Source: Hanleya hanleyi
Lineage: Eukaryota; Mollusca; Polyplacophora; Lepidopleurida; Hanleyidae
NCBI GenBank assembly: GCA_036873755.1
Contig: JAVTVY010017392.1
Location: 62,001 to 126,000, forward strand
DNA: 64,000 nucleotides
Reading direction: 5' to 3'
Under the pieces are notes generated by a model. The model was not told the DNA's origin, ran no database searches, and saw only the letters and a program-made list of their open reading frames with translations. Of this stretch, positions 41,884 to 54,243 are shown piece after piece. Made by a program: the position numbers and the translations under genes. The first letter of the stretch is position 1; every line of letters begins with the position of its first letter.

Positions 41884-44800
41884 ACGAGAGATCTTGAAGG
41901 ATCTTGGCGCCCACCATTGTCCGATAATTGTAAGCTAATGACTAGAGGATCTTTTTGTCCATTGTTACTAAGAACAAACGATTGATTTGTAATTTTGTTT
42001 ACAGAATTTCGAATCTGAGCGAAAAAGATCGGAAAAGGGACACTGAAAAACACCAAGATATAATCTAAGTTTCAGGAGTTTCAAGATTTCTAGAAACTGT
42101 ACTTATGTTGGTTGTTATAATACAAGAGAAATGAGCAAAGTTAGTCTGAAAGTGAATGAACATGTATGGAGGATCCTTCGCCTTTGTTTTGTAGAATTTT
42201 TATTTATTTATTTTTTTGCACGTGTCATCATTGGGCACTGGAAGCCAGGACCAATCTCTTTGACACTTTGGCATGAGCTATGAAACATACTTGAGATTTC
42301 AAAATTAGGAACGAATGCTAATTCTGTTCTGTTTACTGGGCTAGTTTGAGATATCTCTTTTAAGATACCATACTCGAAAATAGTAAGATGGTACAAGGGA
42401 TCCGGTCCGCGCAGTAATGTTGAAACTTCAATAGAATATGCCCCACCGTTTGATCCGCCGACTCTTGTGATGCAACGTCACAACTCGAGAATACCGTATT
42501 AATTTGAAGCGTAACTTGGATTTTCAAATCAGATTAAAAAAGGTATCTTGCACTACTAGGCCACATGTGGGACCTGTGTACCAAATTTCATAAAGATCCA
42601 TGAAATATTTCCTGAGAATTCACGATAACAATGTTTCAAGGGGAAATTCAAGATGGCCGCCTTGTGGCCATATTGAATTTTCGATTCGGGCCAAAAAAGG
42701 TATCTTGCACAACTAGACCATAAGGGGAACCTGTGTACCAAATTTGAGAAAGATCCATGCAGTACTTCCTGAGAAATCACGATAACAAATTTGCATGGGA
42801 AAATCCAAGATGGCCGCCTGTTGGCCATATTGGATTTTCAAATCGGACCAGAAAAGGTATCTTGCACAACTAGACGACAATGACAACCTGTGTACCAAAT
42901 TTAACAAAGATCCATGCAGTAGTTCTTGAGAAATCGCAATAACAATGTTTCATGGGGTAATCCAGGATGGCCACCTAATGGACATATTGGACTTTGGAAT
43001 CGGACCACAAAAGGTATCTTGCGCAACCTGGACCACAAGGGGAACCTGTGTATCAAATTTGAGAAAGATCCAGGCAATACTTCCTGAGAAATCATGATAA
43101 CAAAATTTCATGCGGAAGTCTAAGATGGCCGCCTGGTGACCATATTGGATTTTCGATTCGGACCGAAAAAGGCATCTTGCATATCGAGATCCTAAGGGGA
43201 ACCTGTGTACCAGAAAGATCCATGCAGTAGTTCCTGAGAAATGACGATAAAGTTTCATAGAGAAATCCAAGGTGGCTGCCTGGTGGCCGTACTGGATTTT
43301 CAAATCGGACCAGGAAAGGTATCTTGCACAACTAAACGCCAAGAGGAACATGTGTACCAAATTTGAGAAAGATCCATGCAGTACTTCCTGAGAAATCGCG
43401 ATAACAAGGTTTCATGGGAAAATCCAAGATGGCTGCCTTGTGGCCATATTGGATTTTCGATTCGGACCGAAAAAGGTATCTTGCACAACTAGACCCTAAG
43501 GGGAACCTGTGTACCAAATTTGAGAATGATCCATGCAGCAGTTCCTGAGAAATCGCGATAACAAGTTTTCATGGGGAAATCCAAGATGGCTGCGCGGTGG
43601 CCATACTGGATTTTCGAATCAGACCAAAAAAGGTATCTTGCACAACTAGACCCCAAGGGGAACCGGTGTACCAAATTTGAGAAAGATCCATGAAGTAGTT
43701 CCTGAAAATTCGCGATAACAAGGTTTCATCGGGAAATCCAAGATGGCTGCCTGGTGGCCATATTGGATTTTCGAATCGGGCCAAAAAAGGTATCTTGCAC
43801 AACTAGACCCCAAGGGGAACCTGTGTGCCAAATTTGAGAAAGATCCATGCAGTAGTTCCTGAGAAATCACGATAACAAGGTTTCATGGGGAAATCCAAGA
43901 TGGCTGCCTGGTGGCCATATTGGATTTTCGAATCAGGCAAAAAAAGGTATCTTGCACAACTAGACCCCAAGGGGAACCTGTGTGCCAAATTTGAGAAAGA
44001 TCCATGCAGTAGTTCCGGAGAAATCACGATAACAAGGTTTCATGGGGAAATCCAAGATGGCTGCCTGGTGGCCATATTGCATTTTCGATTCGGGCCAAAA
44101 AAGGTATCTTGCACAACTAGACCATAAGGGGAACCTGTGTACCAAATTTGAGAAAGATCCATGCAGCACTTCCTGAGAAATGACGATGACAAAGTTTCAT
44201 GGGGAAATCCAAGATGACTGCCTGATGGCCATATTGGATTTTCGAATCGGACCAGAAAAGGTATCTTGCACAACTAGACCCCAAGGGGAACGTGTGTACC
44301 AAATTTGAGAAAGATCCATGCAGTAGTTCCTGAAAAATCGCGATAACAAGATTTCATGGGGAAATCCAAGATGGCTGCCCGGTGGCCATATTGGATTTTC
44401 GAATCGGAACAAAAAAGGTATCTTGCACAACTAGACCCCAAGGGGAACCGGAGTACCAAATTTGAGAAAGATCCATGAATTAGTTCCTCAGAAATCGCGA
44501 TAACAAGGTTTCATCGGGAAATCCAAGATGGCTGCCTGGTGGCCATATTGGATTTTCGAATCGGACCAGAAAAGGTATCTTGCACAACTAGACCCCAAGG
44601 GGAATCTGTGTACCAAATTTGAGAAAGATCCATGCAGTAGTTCCTGAGAAATCACGATAACAAGATTTCATGGAGAAATCCAAGATGGCTGCCTGGTGGC
44701 CATATTGGATGTTCGAATCGGACCAAAAAAGGTATCTTGCACAACTAGACCCCAAGGGGAACCTGTGTACACAATTTTAGAAAGATCCATGAAGTAGTTC

Positions 44801-44935
44801 CGAGAAATCGCGATAACAAGAATTGTTTACGGACGGACGGACTGACGCCCCGACGGACGGACGACGGATGACGGACGACGGACCACGAACGAAAAACGAT
44901 TTGAACAGCCCTCCATCTGGTGATGGTGGGCTAAT
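41884..44935 (-). mobile_element. 157-bp array element, inverted (copy 3, most complete)
   Basis: Reading the minus strand: terminal hairpin 44907-44932, GACGGACG simple repeat (44826-44888), about 14 units of 157 bp (units spaced 157 bp at 43489, 43646, 43803, 43960, 44117, 44274), then the 3' module (41884-42520). The module matches 25862-26740. It sits upstream of the host gene in opposite orientation to the two intronic copies. Open frames within it are period artefacts. Confidence 0.88.
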
Positions 44936-47900
44936 AACAAAACACTAGTACATGTACTTGGAATATAGAACATTAGGCATGCACACATTAGTATACCAGT
45001 AGGCATGCGCACATTAGTAGGACATCAGGCATGTGGACATGCACAGTATAAGTCATACCTCGAAAAACAAATAAGCTGAGCAAGGTAACCTTTCAGCAGA
45101 TATAGAGTTGATTGAGTTATGGATGTGTGAATAAGTTATTTTGGCCCATATTGTTATACATTTAACATAAAAATATCAATAATGACATATAAGGTTTTCG
45201 GAAACAATATCACATCATAACATACTCAGTTTTCCTATACAGGTAGCAAGACAGTTATTGAAGCCAGATTTAAATAAAAATTCGGTGTACAAGACAAGTC
45301 AAATCGTTCGGAGGTGAGTTCCATATTCGTGTTCCTTTAGTTTTGGTGGACTAAACTGAAAGCAGTGAATTGACAAATGGTCCAAATTATGGATCTCCTC
45401 CCTGGGAGGACAGGAGTGTACAGGTCGTAGTTTTGCAATCTGTGGGAAGAAAAACGGAGTGATAAAACAATTTATGTGGAAATATTAAGAGTGCTTAGTC
45501 ATTTACATTGTGCAATGGAAAAATGTTCAGATCTGGGAAGAGATGATAAGTATGTACGCAAACCTGTTACTACACTAGAAAAAAAGTGAGCCAGTTTGAC
45601 ACAGTCATCTAAGCATTTCATCCACGAGTGATCCAATAAATGAGATTATCTTAGATAAAAAAGTTAGTGTGATCCAAAACCATAGTGATATGTTTCACTG
45701 ATCCATCAGTTGTGTCTTACTGTCGTGGTGAAACAGAAATGGATTGCTCAGCCACCACTTCGAGGGTATTGTGTTCCAAATTGATACAATCTTAGTTGTA
45801 AATTTTCCAGGGATTGGTCCACCGAATTTTAGATCCAAAATAAATGATAACTGGTTCATTTATCCAGCTATGCAGGATCTGAATGGATTTCTCATCCAAT
45901 GTGAAAAAATGGTCTCTGTGATCCATTGCTGCCCCTTGCAGCCTACATAAAATCTAACAATGTGGAAATGGATCATTCATCCAGTATTGACTATAATACC
46001 AAATTCTGATTATTAAAATTGACTGTGGACTAATTCAGTCACATGACCTTGATTCAGTGAACAATGGACAAGAGCACTTCATGAGTTTGTAGTATATAAA
46101 CGTGTATTGATGCGAACAAGTTTTCCACGTCAGCAAATTCCTGTGCTCACTGATGTCTGAAAATAAAACAAGCAGATAACAAAATTCAAATTCTTATCTA
46201 TTTTCATTCCATAAAATTCCATATACACACAGTTGTTACACGCAGTATTATACAGAGCTTTTGGTAACCAAATGACACTTGTGTGAATACTTTGGTGACA
46301 TGTCATAAAGTTCATATTCACGAGTTTGGTCCAGCTACATGTATATGGCAGTAATCTGCAATTTGGCAGCTAAATGTGCAGTGTGGTGTTCTTTTACATA
46401 CTTTAACTCCCCTCGTGTTCATTTCAAGAATGAAGTAAACTGAAAAAAAAACAACAATCAACTCCCACGTGCAACTCCACTCGTCTTATAAGTGAACATC
46501 CCCAAAAGGTTAAAACATAATTACTGCCAAATTGTAATATAAATCTAACTGACTCAATTGAACTGTTGTCCAACTTGTTCATTGCAAATGTAGTGCTCTT
46601 GGCTTACAATAATATATATTCACATAAAAAATGAATTATACTGACAGTGTGCTTCATTAACAATACCAAGAAATTTGGAACAAATCCTCTAAGAATGACA
46701 AAAAATACAAATCTGAGAGAGGACCCGCTCTACTTCCTGTAATATAAACAGTGACTGTCAACATACTCATACAAAGAAAGGTGGTATTGTGTTTACATAT
46801 AGGTAATCATCCTCAACACGCTTTTTTTTATATACACAGCTGGTAGGACACTGATTTTCATTTTTATTTAACAAGCGTTCTGAGAACCCCAACATCTGGC
46901 CTCATGGGGCGATCCGCCATTTAAGCTGCAGCACGTATTGTAAAGCATGACAGCATTGCTGCTTTCCATCAAACCAGAAAATATTCAGACAGATTTCATC
47001 ATATCATCCAAACCTAATTTCTTATAATTCGAAATTTACCAAACCCTCATAAATTTCGGACAAGTATTAATATTTCACATCACAAATAGCACATACGCAT
47101 CCTCCAATCATATGAAACATGTGTACCAAGTTTATTAATCATCCAGAAAAGAATGACAGTTTCAATCAGCTTTTGTTGGTATTGTGATTTCTCTTAGCCT
47201 AACAATCATGATGATACCTGGATGCCGGTACATGTACGGTACCAAGAAATTCTGTGTACCACCCCCTCCCCTATTCAATCTGGTACATCTCCCTCCATAG
47301 CGGTGAACTTATTTAAATAAGAATGCCCTTCTATGAAACACAGAACCAATAAATAAAGCGAGACCACGTTCTTTCCTCCCCAATAACCATGATTGATCCA
47401 TGTAATAATTGATTAGCATCCCTGGAGGAATTTCGACTTTCTGTGTAAATAAACTGAACATTCAAAATTTGCTCAAAAACAGCATCTTAGAACAGTATTT
47501 TCTGAAGAGCTGAACCTATTTTCAACTGAAATGATGATCACAGAAAATGTTTATTCTTATTAACTTCTCGAGAGCATTGGACAATAAACACCTTCATGAG
47601 AAATGGATGTGTGCATCCACATAAAGGCCCACAGGTTGCTTTATTGAATCGTCAAACTTCACTGATCTTTTGATCCAGTGGTGAGACCAATCACTGACCC
47701 CTGTGGGGTCTGCAGCAGTGTTCTGACCTTTGTTGGGTCACTGATCCATCATTATTGGATTGATGATCCAGTAATAAAGATTTTTCGGATCGATGATCCG
47801 GAAATAAAGATACAATGTTATAATGTGGATGATTTAGCTATTCTGCTGTTCCAATCGTGGATTAAATATGGATAATTTAGCTATTCTGTAGCCACAATGA

Positions 47901-49050
47901 TTGGATCAAATATCCACAGGTATATTGGCTATTTCAACTTGTATGTGGATCACATAAATATGGTACTGTGGCTCTATGAGTCGGAGAGGGACCTCAAATT
48001 TGTGTCCGAGTGATCCAATGCTGCATCCAAAATGAGCCAGAACATATGTTTCCATTACCTTGGCGAGTGTGGATCACTGATTCACTGTTGCGCACAAATT
48101 TATCCCTGGTTTTGCTTTCTGTTACAATGCAGCGAGCCGAGAGTGAGTCATACAGGGACAAATAAACCTCTGGCGAGCCGGTCAATATATTAGCTCACTA
48201 CTGCCACAAAACTTCGCCACTTGGAATTTTCCTTTTTTTTGTTGCATATATGCCTCATTTTTCCCCAGTGTAGAGGTTTTAATGCGGGTAAGCCCGATTT
48301 GCCAGACGACTATTGGTTGGATGTGTGTAGGATATGTGTTGGTCGACACCAAGGCTGCGCATTAGAATCATCCGTATTCTGGTTTGATTGTGAGGTTCGG
48401 AGAGAGACTTTCCGGTTGAGTCATATGGTTGCTTTTTAGTCGTTTTAGTTGTTTTCCCTCCTCTTACATAACTCACCGATATCATGCTGCACCAAAGTCG
48501 AGATCAGCAGGTCAAAGTTGAAGGTTAATAGATTTTTTGTTGTGCGTGCCTAAATAATGGCTATGCAATTTGCCGACAACTCGACTAGAACCAGACTAGA
48601 AAATGCATTGCCATCTATAGGGCAAACGACTTGAACGTTCTAAATCTCGGATTTAAAAGACCAATTAAGGCGGCGGATAAAGTAAACTTTACTTCAGCAA
48701 AAGAATCCTAGGACTGAGACAATTTATTCCGCTATTTATACCATCTAGATGATGGAAATAAAATCGTGTGACTGGTAGACTGAGCTCAAGGTCTAGATCG
48801 ATTTAATCCTAGGCTTTGAAAGAAATGTTGTTTCCCTACCGCCAACCATATCCGATTAAGTAGATATTAACAACAAGAGGTCTGTTCATAGTCTCCGGCA
48901 TATGCAACAAAATGTTCGATTTTTTTTTTCGGAATCAAGATGAACATTCGGAGTCACCGGCGTTCGAGCACCGTATATGCTTGTCCATTTCGTCCCAAAC
49001 AATGTTATTTTTTTTTTTTTTTTCCTTTGATAAGCATTTAGAAGTCGGCG
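44936..49050. other. Gene-free stretch with GATCCA-rich sequence
   Basis: GGCATGCRCACATTAGTA-type short repeats at 44975-45040. GATCCA and its variants (GATCCAGT, GATCCAAT, TGATCCAT) recur at 45600-45990 and 47620-48080. No coding frame with recognisable content. Nothing identifies an element boundary. Confidence 0.5.
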
Positions 49051-49056
49051 TATATA

Positions 49057-49124
49057 ACACAATGCTATTCTATGGATCTTCACAGCAATAAAGAAGTTGA
49101 TATCCATAGAATAGCATTCTGTGT
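49057..49124 (+). repeat. Hairpin, ~22-bp arms
   Basis: ACACAATGCTATTCTATGGAT is mirrored by ATCCATAGAATAGCATTC about 24 nt later, with TGTGT closing. Possibly the tip of a small foldback MITE. Confidence 0.75.
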
Positions 49125-49669
49125 AATGTTATTTCATATACTACCTCGCCTAAATTTAGATCCATTTAAACCTCTATTTGATTACTTTGAAAAGGCATTG
49201 TGTTCTTATGGCGTACGTTCGGAATTATTGACTCAATTCAACAATAAATAACCAGTGGCATCCAATATGAATGCGGTTGTTTTTAAACGTCGGTGACCAA
49301 AACGAACGGTTCGTGTAGCTAGATTCGGCTGGAATCGTTCAGAAGTGCGGGTAACTCAGCGTAGATCAATGTAAATATCTACACACTATCGGCCAATACA
49401 TGTAATGTGACCTTTTACTTGAAAATCAATGGAAAACATATTACGTGGTGTCACGCGATTCGAACAACATTAAAGACCCATTTACTGATTGTGTATTGGA
49501 TTTCTGCATCATCGAGGATCCCGACACGAACAGGGGAGTATGATGTAACTACAATCTTTCAAATGCAGCTCGATAGAGGAACGCAAACGTCTCATCTGTC
49601 ATTCAGTATTCAGTTGTCTACCTAATTCATATAACCGCGTTATCACCAATCCAAAAACATCCTAGTATA

Positions 49670-49770
49670 CTTAAACATAGGCTAGCTTCTTACAAGAGAG
49701 AATCGGTCAACAGTTTTCGACTCCGAAGGGTTTCTTATTGGCAGTTTCGGACGATGCCGGCAATACATCA
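49670..49770 (-). mobile_element. Penelope 3' scrap with a 30-bp insertion
   Basis: Matches 19735-19800 (ACATAGGCTAG...GCGGTCAACAG...GATGCCGGC). About 30 bp are inserted, flanked by CAGTTTTCG and CAGTTTCG. Near 49730 the insert reads ACTCCGAAGGGTTTCTTATT. Confidence 0.6.
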
Positions 49771-50339
49771 ACATCAGGAGGAAAGACTGGACGAAGGGTG
49801 TATTATTGCCATTATACGATAGTTGCATGGCTTTCGATATTTCGTGTTGGATCGGATGTTATAATGGCAAGTGCACCGATAATTCCATTTTGAATAGTTG
49901 TGCAATTGTCTGCATATGAAATATCTACGAACCATTTGTTACCAAATAGTTTGATTTGAATCGCATCCCTGGAGTCTATTCATCTTGGAGTGGCTGCCAT
50001 GCAACAGCGTTATAATTGCACACTCTACCTTCTGCCGATGAAAATAGTTCTGGGAACAGGTAATATCATTATCCTTAGGCGCACGCAAACAAGTATGCGG
50101 TAAAAGATATGTGATTTTATGACATCAGTTTAACATACGGAACTCTCTGCTAATGGCTACAGGTGTGCTGCGTGGAACGGTATCAGTCAATAACTATATA
50201 GAATGGTTATGGACGATTGAAAGAAGGACATCTTGAACTATCTTGGACAATATACAAGAGTTGAGTGTAACTTCATAGGCGAATAACTTTTACGCGTATA
50301 ATTTCTTATAGTTAACGTCATCGAACCCATATCCCCGTT

Positions 50340-50987
50340 AATGCCTGCATTTGGTGCTTACTTCCCAACACCCAGAAAAAAACGTTCAGCCCTGTGGTGT
50401 ATGGCATTTATGCACGATGCGTCCGAGGTACCCCAAATCGAGGACCCGTAAGTAATAACAGGGACAACCAACGAATCATATAGCATAGAGGAAATATCGT
50501 ATGGTACGCCTTCCAAATATTTCACTTTGCCAATCACTAAACCAAGTGCCCGGCTGGCTGACTGTGACACACACTTTGTCATTGCGTTATAATCAATGTG
50601 TTCAGTCAGTAGCAAAACTAAATATACATATCTGTCGGTTACTTCTAAAGAAACATTACCACAATGAAACATATCTGTTGTCCTAGCGAAAATGAACTAC
50701 TTTTGACTTATCACGATTAGCACACAACTTATTGCTATTCCACCTCACTGACAGACGTTCAAGTTGGACTTTCAGATATTCACTGGTCTCACTCAATATT
50801 ACTATATCATCAGCATATAATAGCAAACTAATTTTCTCGCCATCAATGTCAATTCCTTTACCACTGGCTTTCAAATACACCGACAGATCATCTATAGATA
50901 GCTTAAATAACAGAGGGGATAATACACATCCTTGCTTTAGACCACAACTCACCCCAAACCAATCAGACATTAGACCATTTAACTTAA
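50340..50987 (-). mobile_element. LINE reverse transcriptase, 3' segment (downstream of both insertions)
   Basis: Minus-strand frames give LNGLMSDWFGVSCGLKQGCV, LSPLLFKLSIDDL and LLLYADDIVILSE, with the catalytic YADD intact at about 50805-50830. Another frame then gives VTDRYVYLVLLLTEHIDYNA and MLYDSLVVPVITYGSSIWGT, the usual post-catalytic thumb and C-terminal regions. A frameshift near 50680 inactivates it. It is the continuation of the segments at 52933-53281 and 63013-63640. Confidence 0.85.
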
Positions 50988-52928
50988 GAACCGTCTCCAA
51001 AAATCGTTCGGTTTTTCGTCGAGAAATCTGTATTTTTTCTCGATATCGAGAGTTTCAAAGGCGAGAGGGAATCGAGAATTGTTTTCAGAAAACTCGAAAG
51101 ATTCGCGAAGTCGGTTTTCTTTCGTTATTTTGATCGGTTTTTGTCGGCACCTCTTCCCACTTCCCTTATATGTGTTGTAATTTATTCGAGAGAAATTTCT
51201 CGAATGAAAAAAGATATCGAGAATCAGTCGAGACACCTTCGAGAATTCTCCCAGTGGACAAAAAAACGATTAAAAACCGATGGAAGTAGTGCCGCTATTG
51301 ACTTCGCCTAACCTGGTTCCCTAACTTACTATCACATTGCTTACTTATACAAGTAAGCTTGGGAACCAGGCTACCTCGTTCAGCCGCGGGAATCTTTATC
51401 AAGTCGTCAGTTTAGCGAGAACGTTACAGTACAGTTTATAATTATTTTGTCTCAACTAGCCAAGTTGTGTTTGTATGTCAAATCCTTGAAGTAGTTGTGT
51501 AGGAAATAGTCAGTGGGGCAATTCAGTTTACATTGATAGCGTACACGACAACTGTGATTGAAGAAGAAAGAGAAATCGCCATTTGGACGACGACAACATC
51601 AACAACACATGACAACGGAAACTGTCAGTCCATTACCCATGCAGCTTCCCTCTATGTATTAGCAAGTATAAATTTTGTATAAGTACATTCTGACTGTATT
51701 TACGAGCTTTCAGGGAATTACATTATCCATCCCCAGATAGTGTGGCATTGTTTTCTTAATACCGTTATTTGAAAATATCGAGAAATATAGCCTACTAAAC
51801 ACTGACTTCATATTGTATACTCATGAAAAAGAAGGATTATAAAATAGCTTTTCATCGGTAACACAGAAGGTGCTTTCGTGTTATATAATACCATATATGT
51901 TCATTCAAAAAAAGGATCACACAATTTACTCAGAATTTTTTCATTTAGATCGATAGAATTTATTTGCATGTTTATGCGCGAGGGCCAAAAGCAATATAAT
52001 ACAAACATATAAGACATTATAAGACCATTTAAGTTATTGAAGTTGGTCATTTTTATCCGTGTTGTCGGGCAAATGCCGTAAATTGTTCGTTGAACCATAG
52101 CCCAGTCATTCCGTCGTCAAATATGATGTAACGGTATGTGTTTATTCCTGATGATGTGTATGAAGTACGCATTATTCTTTCGCGGAAGATCAGAAAAGTC
52201 CGTATAGTAATCATTTAATGTCGGCAAAATTGAACTTCCACTGTAGACTTAACTCTCTTTGTCCTGTCTATTTGACTTACTGTTGTAACTTACATACGTA
52301 AAAATGATTTCATTGCTGATCATTTCCTATAAATATAAAAGATAAACTGCCAGCGATAACATGTGGTTTAAATTACCGTATTACCGTAAACACTGCTATG
52401 GGTCGTACGGGAAGTCGGATGTTCAACTTCAAGCCAATCCGAACTGATCTACTTACGTTGAATAATTTGGCAAACTAACACTAACAAATACTAACTATAT
52501 TCATCTCCTACTTAGTTCTTAAAAATAACAACGGGAAAAATACGTTATTTTTCATTCTAAAGCGCCGGCAATAGTTCAATTTTATTCTGACCTATACTTT
52601 TTAGCGCAATCACGCACAGCGGCGTAAACAGATGTTAGCCTGATAATGACGTCATTGTATTCATTCGCCTCTCGATGGTTTTGTGATATTCTCTCGACGC
52701 TTTCTCCGTCAACATTTCTCGACATTCTCTCGATCGAAAAAAAAACGATTGAAAAACGAATAAAAACCGATATCGAGAAAATCAATCGAGAATTTTGAAA
52801 ACGATTTGGGTTTTTCCATTTTATTTTTTCGACATTCTCTCGATGAATTCCCGATAGGATCGCGATTTCTTCGAGAAAACCAAAGAAAATTCGCGATTGA
52901 AAGAAAAACGATAAATGGAGACCCTTCC
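50988..52928. mobile_element. TTAA-flanked non-autonomous element rich in TCGAGA
   Basis: Bordered by TTAA at 50984-50987 and 52929-52932. Left end GAACCGTCTCCAAAAATCG; the right end, reversed, reads GGAAGGGTCTCCATTTATCG, sharing GTCTCCA and ATCG. Both ~250-bp arms are full of CTCGA, TCGAGAA and AAAAACGATT phrases in opposite orientation. The interior has no transposase. TTAA targets are used by piggyBac and Kolobok groups; neither is proven. A compound hairpin lies at 51312-51370. Confidence 0.65.
51142..51183 (+). mobile_element. 42-bp family A 3'-end fragment inside the TCGAGA element
   Basis: Identical to positions 191-232 of the family A unit and ending at the same TGTTGTAATTT. It is inserted in the left arm of the TTAA element. 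Confidence 0.85.
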
Positions 52929-52932
52929 TTAA

Positions 52933-53281
52933 TACAACACACGACACATTTGAGAAAAGCGACTTAAGGGCTTTCATAATCTTTCCATCAACTCCAACTT
53001 TGTTTAGACGTTTCCATAATAACTCCCTATTAATAGAATCATAAGCTTTATGAAAGTCAATAAATGCAGCGAATGTACTTTACTTTTTCTTCTTACGAGT
53101 CTCTATGATGTTAGTTCGATATGAGATGTGGTCTATGGTACTCCTATTTTTTCTAAAACCATTTTGCTTATCACAAAGTAGATTTTTACCTTCAGCCCAT
53201 GTCGTTAACCGTTCATTTAGGACAGAACAGTACAGTTTATAAACAACTGGGGCCAACGTAATACCTCTATATGAGAGAGGG
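52933..53281 (-). mobile_element. LINE reverse transcriptase, middle segment
   Basis: Minus strand reads LSYRGITLAPVVYKLYCSVL, NERLTTWAEGKNLLCDKQNG, FRKNRSTIDHISYRTNI, then FAAFIDFHKAYDSINRELLW and KIMKALKSLFSNVSC. FIDFHKAYDSI is motif A with its catalytic aspartate. It continues rightwards in the segment at 63013 after removal of the foldback element. Confidence 0.85.
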
Positions 53282-54243
53282 TTGTTGGGGGCCTAATCGT
53301 GTATTTGCGCCTAATCGTGTCAGCGCCAAATCGTGTAACAAAATTGCGCCTAAAAACGTGTTGCGCCTAATCGTGTAGGAAATTTGCGGTTAACGGTGGA
53401 ACTGCGCCTAATCGTGTACCAAATTTGCGCTTAATTGTGGAACTGCGCCTAATCGTGTACGGAATTTGCGCCTATTTGTGTAAATGCGCCTAATCGTGTA
53501 AGGAGGCTGCGTCTAATCATGTAACTGCTCCTAATCATTTTAACGATCTTGCGCCTAATTTTTCGTTGCGCCTAATCGTGTAGAAAAAATGCTCCTAATT
53601 GTGGAACTGCGCCTAATCGTGTAGGAGATTTGCTCCTAATTGTGGAAATGCGCTTATTCGTGTGAGAAATATGCTCCTAATTGTGGAACTGCGCCTAATC
53701 GTGGAAATCATTTTGCGCCTAATTGTGGAACTGCGCCTAATCGTGTAGAAAATTTGCGTCTAACTGTGGAAATGCGCCTAATTGTGTATAGAGGCTACGC
53801 CTAAACGTGCACAACGTGAAGACATAAGTAGTACGTAAAGGACGAATATAGTCAACTTGACCTTTCGTCATTTTTGGGGAGGTCACGTGATCAAGAGGTT
53901 AAGATCACTATAGTTCCGGGACTTCCGGTCGCGTGACCTTTGGGGCATGTATTCCTCCGCGGTGATGCGGTCTGGCGGCGATGCGGTCGCGGGGGGAAAG
54001 CCTCGGCGGACAGAATGTAGTCCCAAATACGCGGGAGCCGGGGGAATTTCTCCGGCAATCTTCGCCAATCTTTGGGACATTTTGGGGGCGAGAGGAGCCC
54101 TATTCAACCGATTGGGTCGAGTGAGGTGTCAAATTGGAGCGCTCGTCCAGGGCGATCAAGTCATTGATGGGTGCATGTAAATTGAGGATTTGTCCCAAAA
54201 ATATGAAAAGCGGAACACGGACTTTATCCCTAAAATAGGGGAA
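53282..54243 (+). repeat. Left inverted arm of the foldback element
   Basis: The outer ~520 bp (53290-53815) is a minisatellite of alternating GCGCCTAATCGTGTA and GCGCCTAATTGTGGAAC. The inner part includes a GC-rich block with CCGCGGTGATGCGGTCTGGC and TCACGTGATC/GTCACG phrases. The inner end (54148-54225) recurs at 58562-58637. Matches 62035-63012 in inverted orientation, very closely up to ~54170 and more loosely beyond. Confidence 0.9.

Noticed and set aside
48240..49030. Poly-T runs (49007-49025 and 48918-48929) as retroposed poly-A tails
   Set aside because: No adjacent element or target duplication could be identified.
50732..51133. 133-codon plus-strand frame
   Set aside because: Antisense shadow of the LINE reverse transcriptase with YADD on the minus strand, then runs into the TCGAGA element.
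53290..53815. CRISPR-like array of short repeats
   Set aside because: Units are contiguous variants of the same sequence without unique spacers, form an inverted copy at 62480-63008, and sit in a eukaryotic transposon.
53947..54180. Plus-strand frame in the foldback arm (and its mirror at 62117-62411)
   Set aside because: Present identically in both inverted arms, arising from GC-rich non-coding arm sequence; no recognisable domain.
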